Positions 1 to 6,987 of a stretch of 15,793 nucleotides of DNA are shown piece after piece (positions within the stretch are counted from its first letter, which is position 1; the number at the start of each line of letters is the position of its first letter). Source of the DNA: Pseudomonadota bacterium (lineage in GTDB: Bacteria; Pseudomonadota; Alphaproteobacteria; Caulobacterales; Caulobacteraceae); NCBI GenBank assembly GCA_023416055.1, contig JAEZIH010000162.1, positions 1 through 15,793 on the forward strand. Reading direction: 5' to 3'. The translations under genes and the position numbers were made by a program. The notes below the pieces were generated by a model. The model did no database searches. It saw nothing but the letters and a program-made list of their open reading frames with translations, and was not told where the DNA came from.

Positions 1-3000
1 ACCCCGGCGCCCAGGGTGTAGCTGACCGACGCCCGGACCAGATCGTCCCCGCCGCCGGCGCCCTCGACGATCACGTCGCCCGCGTCATCGACGTAGTACC
101 GGTCGTTGCCCGCGCCGCCGATCATCGTGTCCGCGCCCGCGCCGCCGTCCAGAATGTCGTCGCCCGCGCCGCCGTCCAGCTCATCGTTGAAGGTGGTGCC
201 CACGAGATTGTCAGCAGCTGCCGTGCCTTGGAAATACTGCCCGCCGCCAGCGCCCACGATCAGGGTGCCGTCGCTGAAGCGGAGAAGCTCGACATTGGTC
301 AGGGTGTCCGTTCCGTCTGGCCCCGTGACCGTCGTCACCCCGCCCACGGTGGTGACCGTCGAGCCGGCGATCGTGCCGGAGAAGACGGCCGTGTCGCGGC
401 CTGTCCCGCCGTCGATGGTGTCATTGCCGGCGCCGCCATTGATGACGTCATCGCCCCCCAGGCCGTTGATCACATCGTCGCCGGACGTGCCGTTCAGGGT
501 GTCGGCGCCCGCCGTGCCGTTAATCGGACCGGAAGAGATCGGCGCGCCGGTGATGTCGAAGAGGCCGTTAGCGAATTTCAGTCGTTCGACGTTGGTCAGG
601 GTGTCGGTGCCGTCGGGGCCGGTGATGGTGGTCACGCCGCCGCTGGTGGAGATCGTATAGGCGGCGCGGTTGCCGGAGAAGACCGCCGTGTCGGTCCCGT
701 CCCCGCCGTTGATGGTGTCGTTGTCGCCGCCGCCGATCAGCAGGTCGTCGCCGGAGCCGCCGTTGAGCGTATCGCGGCCCGATCCGCCGTTCAGCTCATC
801 GTCACCCGCCTCGCCGTTCAGCGTGGCGCCGAGATAGACCAGCGGGACCACCGCGGCGCTCGGGACCGAGACGTGAAGGGTGTAGGTGCCGCCGGCGGGC
901 GGCGGCGCGGTGACCAGCGTCGCATCGGCGCCGGACTGCCACCGCGAAACCTGAACATAGTAGGTCCCGGCGGACGAGAAGGTGTAGGTGAGGCCGGAAT
1001 CGGTCGGCGAGCCGCCGTCGTTGGCCAGGTCGTCGTTCTGGGCCAGCTGGGTTCCGCCCGCATTGAACAGGCGCAGCACGCTGTCGAAGCTGGCGTTGTC
1101 GATGTCGAACACCACGGTGTCGCCCGCGACGACGGTGAAGGCGTAGTACTCCATGCCCCCGTGCGCCGTCGCCACAACGGTGGCATGAGGAATAGTGGAG
1201 GAATTCGCCACGTCGGGCCGGGTGGCGAGGTCGAAGGACCCGTTCAGGGAAACCGCCGTCCCGATGGTGTTGTTGGCCGTGGCGCCCTCCTTGATGACGT
1301 CGGGCGCGCCGCCGCCCTCGCCCGGGGCGCCCGCGAACAGCTGGTCATTGCCGCCGCCGCCGTTCAGGGTGTCGATGCCCCCGCCGCCGCGCAGGATGTT
1401 GGCGTTGGCGTCGCCGGTCAGGATGTCGGCGTGGACGCTGCCGCGCACCTCCTCGATGCCCGACAGGGTGTCGGCGCCCGCGCCGCCGGAAGCCTGTCCC
1501 GTGGCGAGATTTACGGTCACGCCGGCGCCCGCCTCGCTGTAGTCGGCGACGTCATGGCCGGCCCCGCCGTTCAGGGCGTCGTTGCCCCGTCCGCCGATGA
1601 GGATGTCATTGCCGTCGCCGCCGTTCAGGACATCGTCGCCCGATCCGCCGTCGAGGACGTCAGCGCCGCCCAGACCGTTGATCACGTCATTGCCGCCGAG
1701 ACCGCCGATGGTGTCGGCGAAGCTGGTGCCGGCGATGGTCTCGTCAGTAGCGTCCCCGCCCACCAGAAGGCCGCCCGTGGGCGTCGCCGCGATGGTCTGG
1801 TCCGAGAATTTCAGGAACTCCACATTGCTGACGGTGACCGTCTGGCCCATGCCGGTGATGGTGCCGACCTGCCCGTTCCAGGTGATGGTGTAGTTCGAGC
1901 GGGCGCCCGAGAAGACAACGGTGTCGGAGCCGAGGCCCCCGTCGATCTCGTCGTTGCCGCCGTTGCTGGTGATGACGTTGTTGGCGGAGTTGCCGCGAAT
2001 GGTGTCGGCGCCCGTACCGCCGATCACGTTCTCGATCACCACGCCGAGGGCGATGGCGACGTTGCCGACCAGGCCGCCCACGCTGGAGAAGGCGCCCTGA
2101 CGCAGGTCGATGGTCTGGGCGACGCTGTAGCCGGAGAAGTCGAAGGTGTCGGTTCCGCCCGCATCCCACACCGCGAAGATCAGGGGGCTGAGGGCGTTGT
2201 TGGCGTTGAACCACGGCTGGCCGGCGTTGGAGTTGAAGCCGTAGACGGTGTCGCCGGTGCGGGTGTTCATGTTCGCGCCGTACAGGCGCTGGGCCGCGGC
2301 GATGTCGTCGAGAAGCGGCACGGCCGAGTAGCGGGGGTTGCCGGACGCGTCACGGAAGTCGGCCCCCGTCTCCCGCTCGGAGAAGTAGCTCATCACCGTG
2401 TACTGGCGGGAATCCTCGAAATAGATCGCGTCGGCGCCGTAGGTGATCACGCCATTGGCGCTGGCGTTGTAGGCGGCCGGGTGGCTGAGGCCGATGGCGT
2501 GACCGATCTCGTGCACCAGCACCTGCTGGCCGTAGCCGAGGAGGGTCGGGGTCGCGTTGTAGCTCAGCGAACTGTTGATCCAGACGTCGCCCGGGTTCGC
2601 CGCGGCGGCCGTGCTTCCGGGCAGGTAGGCGAAGGCCGCGGCTCCCTGCTGACCCGAGGAGTAGTTGCCGAACAGGATGGTGGCGTTGTTGGAATACTGG
2701 CTGCCCGTGTCGGTGACCTGGACGAAGGTGATGTTGGCCACGTCGGACCAAGCCGCGAGCGCCAGCTGGGTGGCGGCGATCTGGAAACTGTTGAACTGGC
2801 TGAAGCCGCTGGTGTCGGTGGGCATGGACGGCGCGGAGGCCCGGAAGGCGTACGTCACCACTGCAGGCTGGCCGGGGCCGGGGGCCCAGCTGAGGCCGGT
2901 GCGGGTGATCTGCCCGCCGGCGTCGATGATGTCGTACGAGGGCTTGCCGTTGGGGCCGAAGGAGCCGCGGTCGTCGCCGTCGTGGATCACACCCTGCGCG

Positions 3001-3158
3001 CCGCCGTCCGTTCCGTCGGTCGCGCCGTGGTACCGTCCGCAGCAACCGCAGACCTGGTAGCTGGCGATGCCGCCGAAATAGGGATCGGAGGTCGACGGAA
3101 CGTCGACATCCGCGAGCGACGAGGTCGAGCCGAAGCTCCGCGAGAAAGAATCAAACAT
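1..3158 (-). CDS. Serralysin-like M10 metalloprotease with RTX repeats (C-terminus cut by window edge)
   Basis: A single frame stays open from the ATG at 3158 to the left edge, about 1052 codons, so the C-terminus and its secretion signal are missing. The catalytic domain carries the metzincin zinc site HEIGHAIGLSH at residues 216-226 and a Met-turn VMSYFSE with Met256, as in serralysins; the serralysin-like AAFAYLPG segment lies upstream. There is no N-terminal signal peptide, which fits type I secretion. From about residue 380 come blocks of glycine/aspartate RTX nonapeptides (GGxGxDxLx) that should bind calcium outside the cell. They are separated by three copies of a 45-residue linker and by a PPC-like beta domain at about residues 628-766. 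The only cysteines seen are 37, 39 and 40. An in-frame GTG lies 12 codons upstream; neither start has a clear ribosome binding site, and I prefer the ATG. No type I exporter genes are in the window. Likely role: a secreted protease that degrades external protein. Confidence 0.95.
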   Translation of the reverse strand, partial: MFDSFSRSFGSTSSLADVDVPSTSDPYFGGIASYQVCGCCGRYHGATDGTDGGAQGVIHDGDDRGSFGPNGKPSYDIIDAGGQITRTGLSWAPGPGQPAVVTYAFRASAPSMPTDTSGFSQFNSFQIAATQLALAAWSDVANITFVQVTDTGSQYSNNATILFGNYSSGQQGAAAFAYLPGSTAAAANPGDVWINSSLSYNATPTLLGYGQQVLVHEIGHAIGLSHPAAYNASANGVITYGADAIYFEDSRQYTVMSYFSERETGADFRDASGNPRYSAVPLLDDIAAAQRLYGANMNTRTGDTVYGFNSNAGQPWFNANNALSPLIFAVWDAGGTDTFDFSGYSVAQTIDLRQGAFSSVGGLVGNVAIALGVVIENVIGGTGADTIRGNSANNVITSNGGNDEIDGGLGSDTVVFSGARSNYTITWNGQVGTITGMGQTVTVSNVEFLKFSDQTIAATPTGGLLVGGDATDETIAGTSFADTIGGLGGNDVINGLGGADVLDGGSGDDVLNGGDGNDILIGGRGNDALNGGAGHDVADYSEAGAGVTVNLATGQASGGAGADTLSGIEEVRGSVHADILTGDANANILRGGGGIDTLNGGGGNDQLFAGAPGEGGGAPDVIKEGATANNTIGTAVSLNGSFDLATRPDVANSSTIPHATVVATAHGGMEYYAFTVVAGDTVVFDIDNASFDSVLRLFNAGGTQLAQNDDLANDGGSPTDSGLTYTFSSAGTYYVQVSRWQSGADATLVTAPPPAGGTYTLHVSVPSAAVVPLVYLGATLNGEAGDDELNGGSGRDTLNGGSGDDLLIGGGDNDTINGGDGTDTAVFSGNRAAYTISTSGGVTTITGPDGTDTLTNVERLKFANGLFDITGAPISSGPINGTAGADTLNGTSGDDVINGLGGDDVINGGAGNDTIDGGTGRDTAVFSGTIAGSTVTTVGGVTTVTGPDGTDTLTNVELLRFSDGTLIVGAGGGQYFQGTAAADNLVGTTFNDELDGGAGDDILDGGAGADTMIGGAGNDRYYVDDAGDVIVEGAGGGDDLVRASVSYTLGAG
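261..395 (-). repeat. RTX linker module, copy 3 (residues 922-966)
   Basis: A 45-residue module that begins DTAVFSG and contains GVTTVTGPDGTDTLTNVE followed by LLRFSDG. With the RTX block before it, it forms a 99-residue unit that appears to be duplicated in tandem with copy 2. Confidence 0.8.
558..692 (-). repeat. RTX linker module, copy 2 (residues 823-867)
   Basis: A 45-residue module that begins DTAVFSG and contains GVTTITGPDGTDTLTNVE followed by RLKFANG. It is very similar to copy 3, which starts exactly 297 bases (99 codons) further along the gene. Similarity is visible in the DNA around the GPDGTDTLTN codons. Confidence 0.8.
860..1277 (-). other. PPC-like beta domain inserted between RTX blocks
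   Basis: Residues about 628-766 of the M10 protease break the RTX pattern. They read as a bacterial pre-peptidase C-terminal (PPC) type beta-sandwich: MEYYAFTVVAGDTVVFDID, then SVLRLFNAGGTQLAQNDD, then a GTYYVQVSRW strand and a closing TYTLHVSVP strand. Such domains usually sit near the C-terminus of secreted peptidases and are thought to help binding or secretion. Here RTX blocks lie on both sides. The family call is from pattern recognition only. Confidence 0.7.
1791..1925 (-). repeat. RTX linker module, copy 1 (residues 412-456)
   Basis: A 45-residue module that begins DTVVFSG and ends in a VEFLKFSDQTI segment. It is the most divergent of three copies in the M10 protease and lacks the GPDGTDTLTN core of the other two. 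It directly follows the first RTX block. Confidence 0.7.
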
Positions 3159-3192
3159 GGATCTGGCCCAACCGACGTGAGTTTGAGCGTTC

Positions 3193-3220
3193 ACCGTAAC
3201 GCGGCTTGGCGAAACGACAA
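3193..3220 (-). promoter_or_regulatory. Candidate promoter of the M10 protease gene
   Basis: Read on the minus strand, TTGTCGT (3214-3220) is followed after 13 bases by GTTACGGT (3193-3200). The spacing fits the housekeeping promoter pattern described for Caulobacter (TTGACGS, 10-14 bases, GCTANAWC), but the -10 match is poor. The leader to the ATG at 3158 would be about 30 bases. The rest of the 3159-3292 gap shows only a weak 5-bp hairpin and no clear terminator for the upstream phosphatase. Confidence 0.25.
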
Positions 3221-3292
3221 GCGCCGGCCTTTTCAACTCGCGGCGACCCGGGCGAGCCCGTCAACTTCTGGTTGAGCGCGTCGCGGTCCGCG

Positions 3293-4129
3293 TCAGAGGA
3301 TGGCCGCCGCCATGTCCATGCGCGAGGGCAGGTCCATCCACCTGAGCGCGTTCCCGGGCCCGGCCGTCTGCAGCACGCGCCGCTCCTCGCCCTGCAGCCG
3401 CAGGGCCGTCAGGACGCCGGATTCATAGGCGCGCGTGTCGATGCCGATGCGCCGGCGGTCGGCGTGGACCTCGACCGCGGGCGTGTGGCCGTGGACGATC
3501 ACCTTGTCGAATTCCGCCTCGCTGCGCAGGAAGGAGCTCCGGATCCACATCAGGTCTTCCGCCGACTGGCGGTCGAGAGCCACGCCGGGGCGGGCGCCCG
3601 CGTGGGTGAAGAAGTAGTCACCGGCCTCGACGGCCAGTTCGAGACGGGAGAGGAATTCCCGCTCGCGCCCCTCGAGCTTGTGCTCAAGGTCGGAGGACAG
3701 CCTGCGCCACGCCTCTATGCGGTGCTTCATGTCCGGGGTGCGCAGGCCGTACGAGCGCAGCGTGGCGTCGCCGCCGTATTCGCACCACTGGGCCCCGACC
3801 GAGGGGTCATCGAGGAATTTGACCATCGTTTCCTCGTGGTTGCCCTTGAGGAACCGCCATTCGATGGCGTCGCAGTCCGGCAGGGCGGCCAGGGTCCGGA
3901 TGACGTCCCGGGAAGCCGGGCCCCGGTCCACATAGTCGCCGAGGAAGATCACCCGGGTACGCGGCGAAGCGGTGCGCTCGATGTCGGCCAGCATTTCCTC
4001 GAGCAGCGGACGGAGCAGGTCGTGCCGCCCGTGGATGTCGCCGACGGCCCAGACGACGGTCCCCTCGGGGACGCGGGGTCGTTCGGGCGCCCTGACCGGC
4101 GCGGATCGCTTCAGCAGCCTGTGGAACAT
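3293..4129 (-). CDS. PPP-family metallophosphatase (serine/threonine phosphatase-like)
   Basis: A 278-residue calcineurin-like phosphoesterase of the PPP type. The metal-binding signature is complete: GDIHG at 30-34, GDYVDRG at 64-70, GNHE at 96-99, a histidine in FFTHAG at 176 and HGHT at 213-216. These residues hold a two-metal centre that hydrolyses phosphate esters. Bacterial relatives act on phosphoproteins or on small molecules such as diadenosine tetraphosphate, and the substrate here cannot be read from the sequence. No signal peptide or membrane segment is seen, so it should be cytoplasmic. It follows ptmE on the same strand after 97 bases and could be read through from the leg operon. 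Legionaminic acid synthesis needs no phosphatase, because LegI releases the sugar without a 9-phosphate, so a role in that pathway is not indicated. The ATG has only a weak ribosome binding site. Confidence 0.93.
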   Translation of the reverse strand: MFHRLLKRSAPVRAPERPRVPEGTVVWAVGDIHGRHDLLRPLLEEMLADIERTASPRTRVIFLGDYVDRGPASRDVIRTLAALPDCDAIEWRFLKGNHEETMVKFLDDPSVGAQWCEYGGDATLRSYGLRTPDMKHRIEAWRRLSSDLEHKLEGREREFLSRLELAVEAGDYFFTHAGARPGVALDRQSAEDLMWIRSSFLRSEAEFDKVIVHGHTPAVEVHADRRRIGIDTRAYESGVLTALRLQGEERRVLQTAGPGNALRWMDLPSRMDMAAAIL

Positions 4130-4226
4130 GACTTACGCGGCCCCCTGAAGGCTCTTCGCCACATAGGCGAGGCGTACACCAACGCGGGGGACCGCCGCCG
4201 GGCTCCACCAAGCGGCCTGACCTGAG

Positions 4227-5276
4227 CTAATCGTCGAAAATCTCGTCGAAATCAGCATTTGCCTGCGCATAGTCGAGGGGTCGGCCGATGTCCATCCAAT
4301 ACCCCTCCGCGCGTTGCTGGCGGACCCTCAACCCTGACGCGATCAGGTCCGAGACCAGAGTGGGCATGTCGTAATAGGTGTCAGCGGGGACCCGCATGAT
4401 CGCGCCCGGCGAAAGGACATAGGCCCCCGCGCTGATCGTGTAGGACTGGGTCGGCTTTTCATCGATCCGGAAGATCTGGCCGTCGGCCGCATTCACCACC
4501 CCGAACGGCACCTGCATCTGGTAGTCCCGCACCACGACGGTGGCGTCGGCCTGAGCCTCGGTGTGGGAGTCCAGGACGTGCCCGTAGTCCGCCTTGGCCA
4601 GGACGTCGCCGTTGGTGACGATCACCGGCTGGTCCTGCGCCGGCAGCAGGGCCAGGGCCCCGCAGGTGCCGAGCGGCTTGCTTTCCCGCAGGTAGCGGAT
4701 GGTCAGGCCCAGCGCCGATCCGTCGCCGAAATGACGTTCGATCTGGTCAGCCTTGTAGTTCACGGCCAGCCAGAAGTTACGGAACCCCTGAGCAGCGAAA
4801 TTGCCGACGATGGTGTCCAGGATCGGACGCGGCCCGACCTTGAGCATCGGCTTGGGCGTCTCTCGCGTCAGCTCCGCGAGGCGTTCGCCCTTGCCGCCCG
4901 CCATGATGATCACCGGATTGCTGCGCAGCGGGATGTGCAGGAAGTCCGACACCGTGGTCAGGCCGACCACCCGCCGCTCGTCGTCCAGCACGGGCAGCTG
5001 CCGCAGGCCGTGGCCGCGTAGCAGCGCCAGGGTGGCGGAGCGGTCCTGGCCCTGGTCGATGCAGACCGGCTCGCGGTTGGCGGCGTCCATGGCCCGGTCC
5101 TCCAGGCCTGCGCCGCGGATCAGGGCGCGCCGCAGGTCGCCGTCCGAAAGGACGCCGACGAGGCGCCGCTCACTGTCCACAATCAGGGCCATCCCCGCCC
5201 CGGTCGCATCGATGGCCTTGAGAGCGTCCCGGAAGTCCGCCTCCGGACTGATCAGAGCCGCCTGCCAGTTCTTCAT
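4227..5276 (-). CDS. ptmE: PtmE-like amino-sugar-1-phosphate nucleotidyltransferase with CBS pair
   Basis: 349 residues in two parts. Residues 1 to about 118 are a pair of CBS domains (VGVLSDGDLRR and VGLTTVSDFL motifs), which often sense adenine nucleotides. Residues about 121-349 are a sugar-nucleotidyltransferase with the AGGKGERL...TPKPML signature, a TNGDVL metal site and an FRIDEKP segment. This layout matches Campylobacter PtmE, which makes the GDP-linked amino sugar that starts legionaminic acid synthesis from glucosamine-1-phosphate or its N-acetyl form. GDP specificity is inferred from family and context and is not visible in single residues; related CBS-fused enzymes make other nucleotide sugars. 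It is the last gene of the leg operon, and its ATG overlaps the legH stop as ATGA. The stop codon is TAG. The CBS pair suggests allosteric control of entry into the pathway. Confidence 0.85.
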   Translation of the reverse strand: MKNWQAALISPEADFRDALKAIDATGAGMALIVDSERRLVGVLSDGDLRRALIRGAGLEDRAMDAANREPVCIDQGQDRSATLALLRGHGLRQLPVLDDERRVVGLTTVSDFLHIPLRSNPVIIMAGGKGERLAELTRETPKPMLKVGPRPILDTIVGNFAAQGFRNFWLAVNYKADQIERHFGDGSALGLTIRYLRESKPLGTCGALALLPAQDQPVIVTNGDVLAKADYGHVLDSHTEAQADATVVVRDYQMQVPFGVVNAADGQIFRIDEKPTQSYTISAGAYVLSPGAIMRVPADTYYDMPTLVSDLIASGLRVRQQRAEGYWMDIGRPLDYAQANADFDEIFDD

Positions 5277-5917
5277 GCCCTGCCCCTTCGCCGCGCCGGA
5301 ACACCCACCAGGGGGCCCTCCCCTTCCTCAAAGACGAGCACGACTGCTCCGGCGCCGACCACGGTCGCGCGCTCCAGACATACGCCCTCGCGGATCACCG
5401 CACCGGCCCCGATATGGGCGTCCTCGCCCACAATCACGTCGCCGCACAAAATGGCCCCGCTGGCGCAGTGACTGAAAGCCCCGAGCCGTACCCCGTGCTC
5501 GACGATGGCGCCGGTGTTGATCAGGCAACCGGAACCGACAGAAGCCCCGGTCTGGACCACGCAGCGGGCCATCAGCTGGGCACCCGGCCCGATGTCCGCC
5601 CCGGGCGAAACGATCGCTGTCGGATGGCGGACCTCCACGAAATGGAAGCCGGCGGCTTCGAGCCGCTGTTGCAAGGCGCGACGACGGCCGCGGGGGGGCC
5701 CGGCCCCGATTTCGCCGAGGCCGTTGGCGAGATCGTAGCCGGCGCCCACGGACAGCCAGGCGTCATCGCCCAGAACACGGAGGCCGGCGACTGTAGCTCC
5801 AGCGGTCCGCGTCGCATCGACGAAGCCCAGCACCTCTTGGCCGCCCGCCCGCAAGGCGTCCGCAACCACCTGTCCGTGGCCGCCGGCGCCGACGATGACG
5901 ACAGGGCGCGCGCTCAC
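5273..5917 (-). CDS. legH: NeuD/PglD-family sugar O/N-acetyltransferase, likely LegH
   Basis: 214 residues. The N-terminus has a nucleotide-sugar-binding Rossmann-like fold opening with VVIVGAGGHG (7-15). From about residue 100 the chain is a left-handed beta helix of hexapeptide repeats (GADIGPGAQL, GASVGSGCLI, GDVIVGEDAHIGAGAV). His141 in AIVEHG aligns with the catalytic base of PglD-type enzymes, and His150 follows in FSHCASG. In the legionaminic pathway this enzyme adds acetyl from acetyl-CoA to the C4 amino group made by LegC, before LegG acts. It starts with GTG inside the legI stop (GTGA overlap). By sequence alone a NeuD-type O-acetyltransferase of the finished sugar is the main alternative. 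Since no other 4-N-acetyltransferase is in the operon, LegH is the better call. Confidence 0.87.
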   Translation of the reverse strand: MSARPVVIVGAGGHGQVVADALRAGGQEVLGFVDATRTAGATVAGLRVLGDDAWLSVGAGYDLANGLGEIGAGPPRGRRRALQQRLEAAGFHFVEVRHPTAIVSPGADIGPGAQLMARCVVQTGASVGSGCLINTGAIVEHGVRLGAFSHCASGAILCGDVIVGEDAHIGAGAVIREGVCLERATVVGAGAVVLVFEEGEGPLVGVPARRRGRA

Positions 5918-6987
5918 AGCACGATCGCCTCGTCCTCGGCCCAGGCGCGGGGCGAGGGCCTTCCCAGCAAAGGCCAGACGGCCATTGGCGACATGCTGTC
6001 CGCAGGACGCTTGGCGGTCAGGTTGTCGAAGCTGAACGGCTCGCCGGCGGCGATCGGGCGGCTTGCGACAAGGCTGCGGCGGGCGATGGTCAGGTTGGGA
6101 ATCTCCTCCGGCGCGGGCGCCTTGCGGGCGTGGCCAAGCGCGATTTCGACCTCACGCACCGCGGCGACCATACCGGCGAGTTCGGCAGGCTCCAGCGAGG
6201 CGGCATGGTCGGGCCCCGCCCGGTTGCGGTCGAGGGTGAAATGCTTCTCGATCACCGTGGCGCCCCGCGCTGCAGCGGCGATGGCGACCGTGATGCCGAG
6301 GGTATGGTCGGAATAGCCGACGGGGAGGCCGAAGGTGTCGCGCATCACGTCCATGGCCCGCAGGTTCACCGCCGCCGGCGAGGCCGGATACTCGGTCGTG
6401 CAATGCAGCAGGGTGACCCGTTCGCGCAGAGCCGCCTGTCCATCCGGCGTCGCAAAGGCGGCGTGCAGATCGTCGGCTCCGGTGGGCAGTCCTTTACGGG
6501 TCAGGGCGAAGGCGATCACCTGCAGCGCCTCTCCGATCTCCTCAAGCGTCGCCATGCCTGTAGAGACGATCAGCGGACGGCCCAGCCGCGCCGCGCGCAG
6601 CAACATGCCCCCCCAGGTCAGGTCGCCCGACGGGATCTTCACCGCCGGCATGTCGAAGCCGGCGAGGAAGTCGAGGCTGTCCATGTCGAAGGCCGTCGAC
6701 ATGAACCGCACGCCTTTCGCCTGGGCCCGGCGCGCGAGGGCATGGTGGGCGTCCCGATCCAGCTCCAGCGCCCGCAGCATGGCCAGCTGACCGCCGTCGG
6801 CGCCGGTGTTGCGGGCCTGGTAGGCGGCCTTGGCGGCGCGGCGCGTCACCAGGCGGGCGGCGTCGAAGGTCTGGAATTTGACCGCATCGGCGCCGGCCTC
6901 GGCGGCGACGTCGACCATGCGCAGGGCGTCGTCCAGAGAGCCGTCGTGATTGACCCCGGCCTCGGCGATAATGAACACCGGGGTCAC
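5914..6987 (-). CDS. legI: Legionaminic acid synthase (NeuB family)
   Basis: 357 residues from a GTG start. The enzyme condenses the LegG product with phosphoenolpyruvate to form the nine-carbon acid. The N-terminal TIM barrel (about 1-280) opens with FIIAEAGVNHDG and carries AVKFQTF, KIPSGDL, STGMAT, HCTTEYP, GYSDHT and EKHFTLDR with GPDHAASL, all typical of the NeuB/LegI/PseI family. The C-terminal SAF (antifreeze-like) domain starts near NLTIARRSLVA and closes the active site. The frame is open back to 7164, but the GTG at 6987 puts the conserved start in place and gives the same four-base overlap (GTGA, with legG) as every other junction. LegI rather than PseI is inferred from the legG, legB and legC partners. 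The usual glycine-rich motif of the SAF domain reads KRPADSMSPM here. Confidence 0.92.
   Translation of the reverse strand: MTPVFIIAEAGVNHDGSLDDALRMVDVAAEAGADAVKFQTFDAARLVTRRAAKAAYQARNTGADGGQLAMLRALELDRDAHHALARRAQAKGVRFMSTAFDMDSLDFLAGFDMPAVKIPSGDLTWGGMLLRAARLGRPLIVSTGMATLEEIGEALQVIAFALTRKGLPTGADDLHAAFATPDGQAALRERVTLLHCTTEYPASPAAVNLRAMDVMRDTFGLPVGYSDHTLGITVAIAAAARGATVIEKHFTLDRNRAGPDHAASLEPAELAGMVAAVREVEIALGHARKAPAPEEIPNLTIARRSLVASRPIAAGEPFSFDNLTAKRPADSMSPMAVWPLLGRPSPRAWAEDEAIVL

Noticed and set aside
1..2100. Repeated GC-rich units resembling a CRISPR array or satellite
   Set aside because: The periodicity is that of RTX nonapeptide codons (27 bases) inside an open frame, without identical repeats and distinct spacers.
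228..3275. A plus-strand open frame of about 1000 codons
   Set aside because: It lies antisense to the RTX protease. Its alanine-, glycine- and valine-rich text mirrors the RTX repeats and shows no domain, and the minus strand has a clear metzincin site. Long antisense frames are common over GC-rich coding DNA.
4130..4226. Possible terminator between ptmE and the phosphatase gene
   Set aside because: Only a 5-bp stem (TCGCC/GGCGA) with no following T-run is present, so read-through into the phosphatase remains likely.
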